From positions 68,860,033 to 68,924,032 of the forward strand of contig OX485804.1 of the NCBI GenBank assembly GCA_950295325.1: 64,000 nucleotides of DNA, written 5' to 3'. The position numbers and the translations under genes were made by a program. Of the stretch, positions 33,267 to 45,498 are shown piece by piece. Under the pieces are notes generated by a model that was given only the letters and a program-made list of their open reading frames with translations, was not told the origin of the DNA and searched no databases. The DNA comes from Polytrichum commune. Its lineage: Eukaryota; Streptophyta; Polytrichopsida; Polytrichales; Polytrichaceae. Numbering within the stretch: the first letter of the stretch is position 1; each line of letters opens with the position of its first letter.

Positions 33267-36200
33267 TTAAAAGTCATTGTCCTCAATGACAAAATTAGGA
33301 TAGTCCTTTTTGAAATCAACTTCTCTTTCCCAAGAAGCTTCTTCTTCAGGATAATCTTTCCACTTCACATAAAATCTACGGAAAGTCTTATTCCTTAGAT
33401 ATTGATTTTCTATTTTCAAAATCTTCTCAGGTTCTACAAGAAGTTCTCCCTCTGGAGCAACTTTGGGAAGGTCAGGCAAAATATGGTTAGGATCAGACAC
33501 ATATTTTCTTAATAAACCCACATGAAAAACATTATGGATCTTCCAATCCTCTGGTAATTTTAACTCATAAGCTACTTTGCCTATCCGTTTCAAAATTTCA
33601 AATGGACCACAAAATCTAGGTGATAACTTTCTTGACTTGCCAAGCTTAAGTCCAGATCGATTAGGTGCTACCTTTAAAAATACCTTATCACCAACTTCAA
33701 ATTCACGAAAAATTCTTTTGTTATCAGCATAATGCTTAGCTCTATCCTGAGCACTTTTCATAGCCAACTTTGCCGTTTCTCTAATTTCATTCATCTCCCT
33801 AATCATAGCATTAATGCTTTCAAATCTCGTATTAGGAGTAGAAAGTGTAATTGGGGTTCTACATTCCTGACCATATAGAACATAAAATGGACTTACCCCA
33901 ATACTACTATGAATATGATCATTATAAGCAAATTCAATCATATGCAACCACTTATCCCATGATTGTTGTCTCTGGCCAACATACATCCTTAACATATCCT
34001 CAAGAGTTCTGTTTGTCCGTTCAGTTTGTCCATCCGTCTCAGGATGATATGCACTGCTTAACTTAATCTTAGTTCCACACAATTTAAATAGAGTAGTCCA
34101 AAACTCACTCACAAACTTACGATCTCTATCACTTATAATTTCTCGTGGAATTCCATGATGCTTAAAAATTTCTTTCATGAATAGTTCAGCAACTCCATAA
34201 GCAGTAACAGTAATAACTGTGGGAATAAAATGAGCAATCTTTGTCAACCTATCCACAACTACCATGATACTATCAAAATTTCTTTGAGTCTTTGGCAATC
34301 CTACAATGAAATCCATACTGACTGATTCAAACTTTAAGTTAGGCACACCAAGTGGTTGGAGCAATCCAGGGTCCTTCACTTGTTCTGTTTTAGTGACTTG
34401 ACATTTTAAACATCTCTCAACATATTCTTTAATATCTTTTTTCATTCCTGGCCAATAGTAATGACGCTTAACCGCCATGTAAGTCTTTTGAAACCCTGGA
34501 TGACCTGCTATTGGAATGTCATGAAGGTTATTTATAATGTTGAGTCTGTGTTCTCCAAACTTGGGAACACAAACTTTACCATTATAATATAAAATTTCAT
34601 CTTTCACTTCAAAACATTTAAATTTTTCAATTTCATCTGCGGTCCTAGCTTCCTTAGACAAACTTTCAAATGAAAGATTAAATAAATCATCAGTAGCATA
34701 ATGTCCTTTAATTTCATCCATTAAAGGATTTCTAATGCATGAGATGACATTTGCTAACGGTCTTCTAGACAAAGCGTCAGCAACCACATTTTCTTTTCCT
34801 TTAATATACTCTATGTCAAAATCAAATTCTTGTAAAAATTCCATCCATCTACATTGTCTTCTACTCAAATGAGGTTGAGTTGACAAATATTTTAAAGACT
34901 CATGGTCTGTTTGAATCTTAAACCTTACCCCTAGTAAGTAATGTCTCCAAACCTTTAGCGAATGGATTACTGCTAGTAATTCCTTTTCATGTACCGGATA
35001 ATTCAACTCAGCAGAATTCAATTTACGAGATTCGTAAGCAATTATTTTCTTATCTTGCATCAAAACTGCACCAATAGCTAAATCGCTAGCGTCGGTACAT
35101 AGTATTATGTTTCCTTTCAAAGGATCCATAATAGTTAAAACAGGAGTTTGGGTTAACAATGATTTTAAAGTCTGAAAACTTGAATCACATTCCGGGGTCC
35201 AATCTATCGCATTACTTTTGCCTTTTAGCAAGTTGGTCATAGGCGCAGCTATTTTAGAAAATCCTTTTACAAATCTTCTATAATAGCTTGCAAGACCTAA
35301 AAAACTTCTAACCTCAGTCTTATCTTTTGGTATTGGCCACTCAGCAACGGCCGTAACCTTTCTAGGGTCAATGGAGACTCCCTCATCAGAGACAACGTGA
35401 CCCAGAAACTCAACACGCGAAGTAAAGAAAACACATTTACTTAGTTTAGCGTATAACTTATGTTCTCTCAAAATTTCAAAAACTTGTTTAAGGTGTTGTT
35501 TGTGTTCTTCCTCACTTTTAGAATATATAAGGATATCATCAATAAACACAAGTACAAACTTACCCAAATAATCACGAAATATTGAATTCATTAAAGTCAT
35601 AAATGTAGCAGGAGCATTTGTAAGACCAAAAGGCATTACCACATACTCGTAATGACCCAAACATGACCTAAATCCAGTTTTCGCAATATCAGATTCTTTT
35701 ATTCGAATTTGGTGATATCCACTTCTCAAATCAATTTTGGAAAATATTTTTGATCCATATAGATGATCAAAAATATCATCAACGCGGGGCAAAGGAAACT
35801 TGTTCTTTATAGTTAGTTTGTTGAGACCCCGATAATCTACACACAATCTTAAAGATCCATCCTTCTTCTTAGTAAAAAGAACAGGAGCTCCCCAAGGTGA
35901 TTTACTTGGCCTAATATATCCTTTGTTTAACAAATCCTTTAATTGATTTTCAAGCTCAACATTTTGAGCTAAAGAATGACGATATGGTGCCTTAGCCACA
36001 GGAGCAGCATTGGCAACGAGGTCAATAGCATGATCAACCTCTCTAGTAGGTGGTAGCTCATTTAACTCTTCAGGAAATAAATCTTTAAAATCATCCAAGA
36101 ATATCTTCACTCCGTTATTACTCAAAGCGTCATCTTTAGATTCATTCTCAACTTCGCTTATATGTATCAAAAATACTTGATGACCTTTTCTACCACATCT

Positions 36201-37724
36201 TTTCATTTGTAGATGTGAAAGAATAGGAGTGTTCGGCAAAGATCTCTTACCTTTGATAGAAAAAGATTTACCGTTCAGAAGCTTCCCGTGCACTTCTCCT
36301 TCTTTGCATGCGATCCATGCATCGACTTCTTTAAGCCACGCCATCCCTAGTATCACCTCATATCGCGCTCCATCCCAAACCTCAAAATCCGCTTCAGTGT
36401 CCACTCCTTGGATGTTTACAGGCACTTTCAACACGCGGTGAGTAATAAAACTTGGTTGATTGTTCGGCAACCATACTGAACATGGTTTGATAGGAATTAA
36501 GGGAAGTCCTAACTTATGAGCAAATGAAACTGACATCATGTTATGAGTGCTGCCAGAGTCAATCAAGATCATCGAAGAAAAGGTAGAATTTAGAAATCCC
36601 TTGATTTGTAGCACTGTTGGCTCTTGTTCCACCTCCATGTTCATGACTGCTGTTGAGATGCTCGGAACTCCTTCCTTGGTTGGCTCACCATCTGACTCAT
36701 CACCGTCTTCGTGTTCTACTTCGATTGCTGCTATCTTCCTCTTGACTGTTGGGCATTCAAAACTCCGGTGCCCAGGCTTGTGACATCTGAAGCATAAACC
36801 CTTCTTGACGTGCTCCTCTTGCTCTTCCTTGCTCAGCATCAACGTCTTGTTTCCTTGGTTGAACTTTGAAAATTGAGATGGTTTAGAACTCTTGGAAAAT
36901 TTCGCAAACTTGGAGCTTTGATTGGCAGGGTATTTAAATTCTGAAGTTCTTTTTCCCAATTGACCTTTTGTCCTCTCCATCCTGCTATTGACTTCTCTCT
37001 CAAAGTTCATAGCCAACCCATAAGCTTCATCTAAAGTCCGTGGGTTATGAGCACTAACTTTGTACCTTATTGAATCCTTTAAGTTACGGACAAAGAATTC
37101 AATTCTATCACTCTCACCCCAATTGGGAAAGTAAACAATGTGTTCATCGAATTCTAACTTGAACTGGGTTACAGAAAGATTTCCCTGTTTCAGGTCGTAT
37201 AGCTTTTGGCGCATGTCTTCCCCGTAATTGCCAGGGAGAAATTGATGAAGAAAAAGTTCTTTGAACGTGTTCCACTCTGCAATAGGTCCCAGTCCCCTAT
37301 TCTCTCGGTCCCTCTTCAGTGTGTCAAACCAAACCCGTGCCTTGTCCTTGAGGAAAATTACTGTGACTTTGATTTTATCTGCATCTGTGTATTTTGAAGG
37401 AAAGAAATCCTCCACTATTGAAATGAACGACATGACTTCTTCCGGTTTGCAGTTTCGGCCTCCAAAACTCGGCTTAATTGGATATTTTTTTACATCTTTC
37501 AAAATATCCACATCTCCATGAGATAGCCTCCTTGGAGATGATGTTGAACTAGACTCCTCCTCCCTCGAGACAAGTGGTGTAGCTACATGATCCTCTCTTG
37601 GAGGAGGTGGAGTATTGGGAGGAGGATCCCTAGGAAGAGGTGGGACCTCTTGTAATGGAACACCTTGATTTTCTCTCAATGCTATCAACACCGCTCTCGT
37701 AACTCTTTCTTCCAAACTCTCCAT
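33267..37724 (-). CDS. Ty3/gypsy gag-pol polyprotein with chromodomain, 1485 aa
   Basis: The frame is open from 37853, inside the LTR, but the first ATG after the primer-binding site (37724, [13 protein letters not shown]) is the likely start. From that Met: Gag domain about 80-245; CCHC knuckle [14 protein letters not shown] about 311-324; aspartic protease LIDSGSTHN about 387-395; reverse transcriptase about 600-790 with [17 protein letters not shown] and FIDDIL; RNase H from [14 protein letters not shown] (about 875) to [10 protein letters not shown]; integrase zinc finger H-H-C-C about 1065-1110; catalytic core with [15 protein letters not shown] and [17 protein letters not shown], about 1135-1250; GPFEI-type tail; chromodomain about 1430-1478 with [11 protein letters not shown] and ASWE. 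All catalytic residues I looked for are present. There is no frameshift between gag and pol. Confidence -1.
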   Translation of the reverse strand: MESLEERVTRAVLIALRENQGVPLQEVPPLPRDPPPNTPPPPREDHVATPLVSREEESSSTSSPRRLSHGDVDILKDVKKYPIKPSFGGRNCKPEEVMSFISIVEDFFPSKYTDADKIKVTVIFLKDKARVWFDTLKRDRENRGLGPIAEWNTFKELFLHQFLPGNYGEDMRQKLYDLKQGNLSVTQFKLEFDEHIVYFPNWGESDRIEFFVRNLKDSIRYKVSAHNPRTLDEAYGLAMNFEREVNSRMERTKGQLGKRTSEFKYPANQSSKFAKFSKSSKPSQFSKFNQGNKTLMLSKEEQEEHVKKGLCFRCHKPGHRSFECPTVKRKIAAIEVEHEDGDESDGEPTKEGVPSISTAVMNMEVEQEPTVLQIKGFLNSTFSSMILIDSGSTHNMMSVSFAHKLGLPLIPIKPCSVWLPNNQPSFITHRVLKVPVNIQGVDTEADFEVWDGARYEVILGMAWLKEVDAWIACKEGEVHGKLLNGKSFSIKGKRSLPNTPILSHLQMKRCGRKGHQVFLIHISEVENESKDDALSNNGVKIFLDDFKDLFPEELNELPPTREVDHAIDLVANAAPVAKAPYRHSLAQNVELENQLKDLLNKGYIRPSKSPWGAPVLFTKKKDGSLRLCVDYRGLNKLTIKNKFPLPRVDDIFDHLYGSKIFSKIDLRSGYHQIRIKESDIAKTGFRSCLGHYEYVVMPFGLTNAPATFMTLMNSIFRDYLGKFVLVFIDDILIYSKSEEEHKQHLKQVFEILREHKLYAKLSKCVFFTSRVEFLGHVVSDEGVSIDPRKVTAVAEWPIPKDKTEVRSFLGLASYYRRFVKGFSKIAAPMTNLLKGKSNAIDWTPECDSSFQTLKSLLTQTPVLTIMDPLKGNIILCTDASDLAIGAVLMQDKKIIAYESRKLNSAELNYPVHEKELLAVIHSLKVWRHYLLGVRFKIQTDHESLKYLSTQPHLSRRQCRWMEFLQEFDFDIEYIKGKENVVADALSRRPLANVISCIRNPLMDEIKGHYATDDLFNLSFESLSKEARTADEIEKFKCFEVKDEILYYNGKVCVPKFGEHRLNIINNLHDIPIAGHPGFQKTYMAVKRHYYWPGMKKDIKEYVERCLKCQVTKTEQVKDPGLLQPLGVPNLKFESVSMDFIVGLPKTQRNFDSIMVVVDRLTKIAHFIPTVITVTAYGVAELFMKEIFKHHGIPREIISDRDRKFVSEFWTTLFKLCGTKIKLSSAYHPETDGQTERTNRTLEDMLRMYVGQRQQSWDKWLHMIEFAYNDHIHSSIGVSPFYVLYGQECRTPITLSTPNTRFESINAMIREMNEIRETAKLAMKSAQDRAKHYADNKRIFREFEVGDKVFLKVAPNRSGLKLGKSRKLSPRFCGPFEILKRIGKVAYELKLPEDWKIHNVFHVGLLRKYVSDPNHILPDLPKVAPEGELLVEPEKILKIENQYLRNKTFRRFYVKWKDYPEEEASWEREVDFKKDYPNFVIEDNDF

Positions 37725-37736
37725 GGCATCCAACCT

Positions 37737-37748
37737 GCTCTGATACCA
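37737..37748 (-). other. Primer-binding site (initiator tRNA-Met)
   Basis: On the minus strand TGGTATCAGAGC starts 3 nt after the 5' LTR. It is the classic complement of the 3' end of plant initiator tRNA-Met. Confidence -1.
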
Positions 37749-37751
37749 ATT

Positions 37752-38554
37752 TATTACGAACCTCTCACCGGTTGGCAATTTGTGTCTTGACCACAAAATC
37801 TCAAAGTAAAGAATTGAAACCAACACCAATTTTATTTCTTCCTCTAAGTACAAACCGCAACCAAATAAAGTTTGGTCAACGAAGCTCTACCACCCGACCA
37901 TAGGAGAGAGACAAAAAAGATGTTCTCTCCTCCCCCGAGCTTCCTTTTATGCCGAAGCACTACTTTTACTTTCTATATTTACATATAGTAAAAGTATTCT
38001 ATTCATAGCTCTATCTCATAGTTCTACTATGAATCTTCTATCTATGGTTCTTCTAGAACCTTCTTTCATCTCTTATCTCAATTCCATTCTTCCAATTGGA
38101 ACTGTCTAATTCCAATTGGATTCATCCATTCTTCTTTCTAGTTGGAACTGTCTAATTCCAACTAAATACATTCATCCTTCATTCCAGTTGGAACTGTCTA
38201 ATTCCAACTTGGTTCATCCAACCTTTCTCTTAGTTGGAATTGTCTAATTCCAACTAGTCAATCTTCTAGTTGGAACTGTCTAATTCCAACTAGCTTTATC
38301 CATGGAGTGGTCTAACTCCTGTGCACCTCGTCGAGAGTTGTCTAACTCATGTGCACTTGTTCTCACTTGGAATGGTCTAGTTCCAATGCACTAAATGCGG
38401 AGCTGTCTAACTCCAGTGCACATGTTGTCAATCTGGAGTTGTCTTACTCCTTTCCATTCATCCTCAACCGAGAGTTGTCTAGCTCTCATCTTTTTCTGCT
38501 TACACACTGGCACATGTAGTTAGAATATTCCTTAATAATTCTAGTTACATTACA
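37752..38554 (-). repeat. 5' LTR of the Ty3 chromovirus (803 bp)
   Basis: Same sequence as 32450-33252. It contains the promoter for the element (U3 at its right side on this map) and the second hairpin array. Confidence -1.
38092..38487 (-). repeat. Array of 11 hairpins with constant loop, 5' LTR
   Basis: Copy of the array at 32790-33185. It lies upstream of where transcription of the element should start, so it could work as DNA in the promoter. In the 3' LTR the same sequence would also be transcribed, before the polyadenylation site. Confidence -1.
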
Positions 38555-38559
38555 ATTGG
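38555..38559. repeat. Target-site duplication of the Ty3 element, right
   Basis: ATTGG, matching 32445-32449. Confidence -1.
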
Positions 38560-40174
38560 CTTTCCGGACACAAGCTTTTACTTGGTGGAACGCACGTGTA
38601 TTGAGAGTAAGCAACACTTTGGTTCACATTATTTATAGTTTGTTGGGATTGCATGCACTCTTGAAATCTACCAAGGGCAAGATATATGTAAGCTATGTGA
38701 TGAACAAGTAAGGCACCCATAGTGAATAGTCCTTAAAGTGTTGAGTTGTTGACTTTGAAGTTTGAACTCATGAACTTTGTGTTTGATTCTCGTATTCAAA
38801 GCGAGTTAGTCTTGCAAACTCTCAACAATTGGAGGTTTCATAAGCTAGAAGAATATACACCATTGAGAAGGTTTTTGCCATTGTTTTCTGATGAAAAATC
38901 CAATATTGGATGAAGCAATTGAAATACAATATTATTAGATAATCGTGATGGATTTTTAGATTGCATGCGTGCATGGACACATCAATACATGGCCACTATT
39001 ATGAAAGGTCTTTTTAAAAGCACATGAACTATGACCCAGTAGGAATTCCTACCAATTTTTATGGGTGTAACTATATTCAATTGGTTGTCCTTTGATTTCA
39101 TAACAAGTTCACTTTCATTTCATCTCAAAATGGTGTGCTTTTGTTCATTATGCTAAAGTAGCCAAAGATGCACAACAAAGTAATATTACACATGTGGGGG
39201 AGATCGTGATTTGCATGCATTATTGTACTCAAACCTCAAATAACATGCTCAATAAGTTATTGACCTACTAGACTTCATTTCCAAGCACATGATAAGAGAT
39301 GAAGGTGGGCCTCGCTCTAAGGCCACAAACATACAAATACTAAAACCTTAGGTTTACATATGACATAATTGGTGAGAGGAGAGTGGATGACAAAGCTGCA
39401 ATAATTACAAGTTATCCATCTACTCTTGTCAATTATGAGATCACGGGCATGCTAAAGGACGTAATGTAAATATTATGGATGAGACATCTTGTGATGGATT
39501 AAAAAGCACAAGAGAGGTGTTGGAAGTCCTCCCCACTTGGATGAGCAAAATCGGTGTTGACTCGAGACTTAAGAAATTGCAAGAATTATATTAATTACGA
39601 GGGCCCTTGATTCTCATCCAAAGGTCGTACCTCTAACATGGCTTACCAAAGTTTGCATCAGACCTACCTCTTGGAGGTGGGCCTGATGCAATGAAACAAG
39701 TGTTTATTGTCTGCCATGTAAGAATCCGTGTAGACTTTCATGGATCCATGATGATTTCTTTGGGTGCTTAGGCATTCACCTTCTAGTGTACAATGACCTT
39801 GGATGATCTTGGCCTTTTTCGACCAATGAGATGGTGATGGGGCCTTTAGTTTCGTGTGTGAAGTGGCCACGAGTATGTTCTCCGTGCATGCTCCTCATTT
39901 GACTCCTCATTTTTTCCCAACCCCTTCAACCTTTAGTGGTACTTATGTGATTCACAACTTGAAAGGCCGTATTGGAGTTGAAAGTGGTGTTTGGCAAACA
40001 ATCTCCATCCAGTACAAGGGAGTCATAAGTGGGAGGTTGAAAGTGAACACGAATTTGGTACCTTATGTTCTTTTGGTCAAGTTGCGTGGTTGGCCCCGTC
40101 ACTTGTACATTAGCTATGTGTTGCAACCCAAAGTTGTTGTCGGACCTTGGAAAGCACTTGGCAATTTCTTTAAG
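38560..40174. other. Intergenic DNA
   Basis: No gene recognised. The plus-strand ORF at 39854-40189 (111 codons) and the overlapping minus frame have no motif; they run into repeat family D. Confidence -1.
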
Positions 40175-40503
40175 ATAGATGAGTCTTAAATGGTTACTTT
40201 TTTCCCAACTACCCCACTTCTCCTAGGATACGAAGCATGCAATTAGTATAAGATGGTTACCAAATCCATATAAAGGTTGTAGCCACTTTTTTTCATAATT
40301 CTAGAAGCTCATATGATTATCTTATGTATTGTCAAAGTGAAGATTATCATGCTTCTTATATTGTCATACATATTTCTCCAATTATGTTGATTATTGAGCA
40401 CCATATTGTGAGCACATAGTCCAATCCTTTTTAAACAAATGTTTATTTGGCCTTTGTTCTCATAGGCACACCAAACCACATATGTTTCAAATATAGGTGT
40501 TGT
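40175..40503 (+). repeat. Dispersed repeat family D, copy 2
   Basis: Direct-orientation relative of 28004-28341, with scattered substitutions and small indels. Confidence -1.
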
Positions 40504-41096
40504 AATAATGCAATGGGCCCTTTGTCCAGTGGGCGTTGGGCCATTAACATTACGAATAGATACTTTATTCATGTTGGCCTTGCAAAAGGTCCAGAGTATC
40601 TATCTGTTGTAATAACAAAAGTAACTGAATAAGGGTTGTCAAATCTTAGTAAGCTTGTGTATAGCGAGCTTGACTAAGGTAGATGTGTGTAGATCCAACA
40701 TAGTAGTATTTTGACATCTATATTTGAGTGGTGTGTGGTTAGATATGAATCTAGGAACATACATAAATATTGTTTTATTTTAAAATTTGTGTTTAATAAA
40801 GATTGAATTACATGTTCAAAACATGTTAACCGTTACAAGTTCAAATAGTCAACATATTAGGGGACTTATATGACCATTTAATGGGCACATGAATCTTCAA
40901 TTTAACAACCAATAAAATAATCATATGAGCTCCGAAAACTACGAGGCATGTTGGTTTTGGACATGATTTGGATTTGTTAATTATCTCACTAATTGCGTGT
41001 TTTATATCCTACAAACAATGGGTGCATAACATTAGTCAACTCCATACAAGAGTTTGGTGGCCATGGAACCCCATCCGAGTGATCTAGTATCTACTA

Positions 41097-41229
41097 CTCC
41101 CTCCGTCCCAAAATGATTGTCCTACCCCCCGGAGTTTTCTATCCTAAAATGTTTGTCCTACAAACATTTTGGGGCGTTTTGGGACATAAATCTCCGGGGG
41201 GTAAGACAATTATTTTGGGATGGAGGGAG
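41097..41229. mobile_element. Stowaway-like MITE, 133 bp
   Basis: TIRs CTCCCTCCGTCCCAAAATG and, inverted, CTCCCTCCATCCCAAAATA, flanked by TA on both sides (41095-41096, 41230-41231), as for Tc1/mariner-type Stowaway elements. Inner parts also pair (ACCCCCCGGAG with CTCCGGGGGGT), so the whole element folds into a hairpin. Confidence -1.
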
Positions 41230-42775
41230 TATGATTTATAGGGAGGCTACTGCAATGTTAGCATGACATGACAACATCTTGCTCATTCATTCACATATAT
41301 TTACACTCATTTTCCCTTGTGCATATAAATTTCTCTAAAATAGTGACTACATTATGTGGTAAGACTTCATCAAGCTCTTTTTGATCATGGAACCCTATCC
41401 CACTGCTGACTAATGTCTGTGCAAAGAAAAAAATATCAAAATTACACATGTGTACCCTTAACACGTGCCTCCCGAGTCTTGAGTAAATCAATACAACGGA
41501 AGAGTCTTTAGTTGGCCTGTTTTCTTTTTCAACAATGTACCTCGCCATGCTTTTGATTTTGGGTTATTGTGAAATGACAAGTTGCAATTAATAGGAATGA
41601 CTGCAACACTATGCACCTTAGTTGCTTAGTATCTACTTTGACCTAAATATATATATATATATATATATATTTGGAAGAAATTTGCCACCTGTGGTTATCA
41701 AAACTTGTAAAGTTATTCATAAAAGGTCAAAATGAAGGTAAAATGCACGTGTTTTGTATTGTGGGTTTTGTGTGCAATTTCATTTTGGAAGGGTTCTCCA
41801 CTTTTGTGCCATAAAATCGATCAGTGTAGACAAGAACTAAATATGGTTTAGCTTTTATGTGATTTTTAGACACGAGTACGGTCTTTCAGTTTTCCATTTC
41901 CCAACTAGTCCATTACATATGGTGTAGGGATGGGAGCCATAATTATTTGAGCAAAGCCTCTCATAGAGTCTTCTTGCTAGTTTCATAAGTACTTTGAGTT
42001 CCTCCAACTAAATTGTAAGGGAGTTGTTGGCTCTTGCCATTATATTTCGTGGTTTCTAGTTCATGCTACTTGGGAACACAGTTTCAGTGGGAGAGTTAGT
42101 GATGATAACACTACATCATGTACATTAAGTCGGTTGGTCACTAGTCTTCTCCTTCATGCTCCCCCTAAACCCAACTTAGGGTCAATGAGTCGTCTTGTGA
42201 GGTGTATTTTTACTCTTGTAAACAAGAATCACCATTTGATTTAGAAATTAAAAAATAAACATTTTAGGCCATTTTTTTGTTGATTGCCATTTTGTGGGAT
42301 TAACCTCGCAACATTGGATGGTTGGTCTTAGCTTTTACAAAAAGAAATGTGGTCTAACCTAGCGAAAAACTCTACAAACATGTCTAGAAATCATTCACAT
42401 TCATTGTTTTTTTATTTCCATACATAAATGTGCCTCCAAATGGTTTGTGAACTCTAAGTTGGGAAGTTGTACCCTCCCGTATGGTTACAAATGTTTATTG
42501 ACTATGCCATATGGGAAGAGACCTAGCGCTGGTCTTTGCAATGGACCAAACTTTGACAACCAACTAGAACCGGTCACAATATGTGTTAGTAACTTGCTCT
42601 TCAAGTGGACTCCAATTACAAGTGACTGCCATATAAAGTGGTCACTAATCAAATGAGCCAAAGTTTGGTCTTGATTGGACAACCGATCAAAATTGACCAC
42701 ATGTGTGAGACAATAGTAGGGCGAAACACTCGTGGGATTAGCTGCTTGTTTTGAGGAATTACTCAAATGGCAAAC
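41230..42775. other. Intergenic DNA
   Basis: A (TA)n microsatellite lies at about 41646-41671. No gene or defined element is recognised. Confidence -1.
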
Positions 42776-42778
42776 TTA

Positions 42779-44056
42779 GAGCCGGTTTACACTACGGTGG
42801 AGAAGGCCTCCGGTCGGTCAAGAATGCTTGGCCAAGACATGGTTATATGAGGCAAATGGTGGATGTGCCGGAGAAGAATTAAAGGCAATAAAATATTTCT
42901 TAAGGAGTCTTGACCAGTTGAAGTCTAAACACCTAGAGGAGAAGTTTAGCGGAGAAGTCCACCGGAGAAGTCCACCGGTGAAGAGAAGTTCACCTAATGG
43001 TGAAGATTTTTTGTAATAAAAAACCATAATTCTCTACATTCATATTGTATCAAAAGATTTCAACAATAAGTGTGTTCATAAGAATTGTGTAATATAATGT
43101 TCAATTTTATTCAAAAAATAATGAAAATTGCCAAATTGCCAATTGTCAAGTTTGGCCCATGTAGGAAATAAATGTCTCCTTGGGTGTTTAAGAATGAAGA
43201 GGGGAAAACCCATACACATTGGACAAAGCACTACTCTTTGGTATTATTTAAGACATGCTCTCCTCTTAATCATCCTCATCAATTTCTCTCTTCTTATCTT
43301 TGATCTTCAATCATGGATAATCGAAGAAGAGAGATTTTGTGCTCTCTTATGATCTTTATGGTTTTGAAGTATTTTATCGTTTCAACTATGGCGATACAAA
43401 AAACCATCATGTATCATCATAATGCTTCAATTATGATGATGGCATATTTTTTGTTTGGGAGCAAGGAGAGGGTGGTGTGGAAATTCCTTGCAAGTGGAGA
43501 AGGGTGTTGAACATAAGCCCTAAAAGCACTTCCTGGAAATTGCCTTGAGGGCTCAAAATAATTCTCACTACCAATGAGGTCATCCTCATCTTGGCTACTA
43601 CCAAACTAAAATTGTGAGTAACTAGCCATTGCGAAAAAAAATTGCACAAAAAAAAATCGCTAAGGAGCTACTACAGGAGAGAGAGAGAGAGAGAGAGAGA
43701 GAGAAGCTTGCCAACACCTTAGGTTTTGAAAAAAACCAGATTTGAAATCTACGGTCCATATCTGTTTTTGAAAATTAAATTTTTATTGAGTTGGGCTTCT
43801 CCGGAGGATAAGTTTCTTGTCTAGCCTCTTGAGGCCGGACAAGAAACTCTTCCTCTGCAGAAGCCCAACTCCAAAAAGTGCCGCCATGTAGGCGGCTATG
43901 TCATTTTATCATCCATGAGAAAAGTTCACCACCATTGTTTTCTTCACCTAGTGTAAACACCTACCAGTCAAGAGTTGCATTTTCGACCAATCACAATTGA
44001 GAAACGCCCTTTTTTTCATGATCGGTGGACTTCTCCACCGTAGTGTAAACCGGCCC
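42779..44056. mobile_element. Non-autonomous Harbinger-type element, 1278 bp
   Basis: Left end GAGCCGGTTTACACTACGGT and right end, inverted, GGGCCGGTTTACACTACGGT: the 27-bp TIRs differ at one position. TTA flanks both ends (42776-42778, 44057-44059), the PIF/Harbinger target duplication. No transposase domain is visible inside. A (GA)n tract lies at about 43678-43703, and GTTTCTTGTC pairs with GACAAGAAAC at 43812-43850. Confidence -1.
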
Positions 44057-44059
44057 TTA

Positions 44060-45498
44060 GGGCACATGGATAAACATCTTACCACTATGTATGTTCCCAT
44101 TGGCGGACCCATATGTCCATGGGAACGATGGGAACTTTGCCTCTCTCATGCCCCTGTCACACAAATGTTTCCGTATTGTTCTAGCCATGAAAGTGCTGGG
44201 GATTGTGTTTGAGAAATAGATGGTGGCCCACCACTTTTCACACTATTACAGCCGGAGATGCCGACTGATGGTGCCAGAAGTGGCCGGCCTGATCAGCCCC
44301 GCAGGCAGGGTTGGCATTGTCAAACCCTCACGCGGCGTTCTCTCTCCCCGTTTCAATGTGGCTGGCGAGACGATTGCATTTCTTGAAGGTGCAACAGCGA
44401 ATATAGGAATGCAGGGACGGTTCGATTCTTACTGCAAGGAGTTATTCCATTTGATTCAGATTGCACCACACCCCTCGATCTACAACCTGCACCTTTCTGG
44501 CGCTTCAGGAGCACCCGGGCTCCGGGCTCTCCTTCCTTGATCTGGTGGAGCACCTCGAAATTTTCGTCACTCCAATCGTTTTCTCGGCCAAATCATTTCG
44601 CAGGTGTCGCAGGTGCGATTTCAGAGTTGAATCTAAATTATAGCCACGTAGGGGTGCACGGGTAAGTGGTTGTGTAGACTTTCGTGAGTACAGTTAATAT
44701 TCAAGCGTTAGTCGCAACGAAACTGTCTGAAAAGGTATTGAGAGTGTTTTATTGGTTTGAAGCTCCGATGTTCGTTGATCTACCAGCCGAACATTGTTTT
44801 AGAGTAGATCTGACAGATTTGATTAGCCGAGGGAATCATTCGCATTTTTCGCCCTTTCGCCTGTCGCTTCCTTTATTACAAGTTTACTTTTTTTTTGTTT
44901 TTTTGTTTCACGAGTTAGTAGCGATGAAACTGTGTGGACAGGAATGAGATTGATTCCTTGGCTTGAATCCCTGAATTTTGTTTAATAACCGCAAAATATT
45001 TTAGGATAGAGCTGTCAGATTTGATTTGCCGAAGGAATCCTTCGCATTTTTCGCTCTCTCGCTAATGACTTCCTTCATTACAGGTTCACAGGTTTTTTGT
45101 GAATTTTTTTTCGTTTGATCTCTGTACGCTGCTGGAGTCTCCGGATTGGAAAAGAAGTTCTCAGGTTTTTATTTCAGAGGATCAGAGCTTTTCGTTGCTG
45201 AGATCTCTTCGTACGGGTACGAAGACCGGCCCGTCCTCCGAAAGCTTCTGGTGTAGATGTTGGTTTGTCTATTTTACTTGTCATTGCATTCTTCGACAAA
45301 GGACTCATCTTTCATTTTCCTGGGACTCGCAGCTGACCCCGCAGATAAGAAGATCCATGTCTGCATCTTTCAGGAGAGCCTGCCTCTTTCTATGGTGTCT
45401 TTGGATACCTTAATGATCCAGATGTACTCGGAGGCGTTCCTGTGAGTTTGACATGCCGCGTAGCGACAATCGTTTTGACATCGTGCAATTTTGCTGCC
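44060..45498 (+). promoter_or_regulatory. Upstream region of the proline-rich membrane protein gene
   Basis: Relatively GC-rich DNA up to about 44640, then a duplicated block: 44706-44888 and 44909-45085 share GAAACTGT, CAGATTTGATT, CCGA.GGAATC.TTCGCATTTTTCGC and CTTCCTT.ATTACA. The open frames at 44220-44540 and 45099-45413 have no motif and no conserved start. This probably holds the promoter and 5' UTR, and CAG/GT pairs allow a leader intron. Confidence -1.

Larger units (their letters stand above)
32450..38554 (-). mobile_element. Complete Ty3/gypsy chromovirus, 6105 bp
   Basis: Two apparently identical 803-bp LTRs, a TSD ATTGG on both sides, a primer-binding site for initiator tRNA-Met, a polypurine tract and one uninterrupted gag-pol with a C-terminal chromodomain. 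Identical LTRs and an intact ORF mean a very recent insertion that may still be mobile. It landed 241 bp from the end of the LINE at 30312-32195. Confidence -1.

Noticed and set aside
41646-41671. Possible regulatory TATA run
   Set aside because: A plain (TA)n microsatellite without an adjacent gene.
44220-44540. 106-codon ORF upstream of the proline-rich gene
   Set aside because: No recognisable domain, overlapped by an antisense ORF, and located where a promoter is expected.
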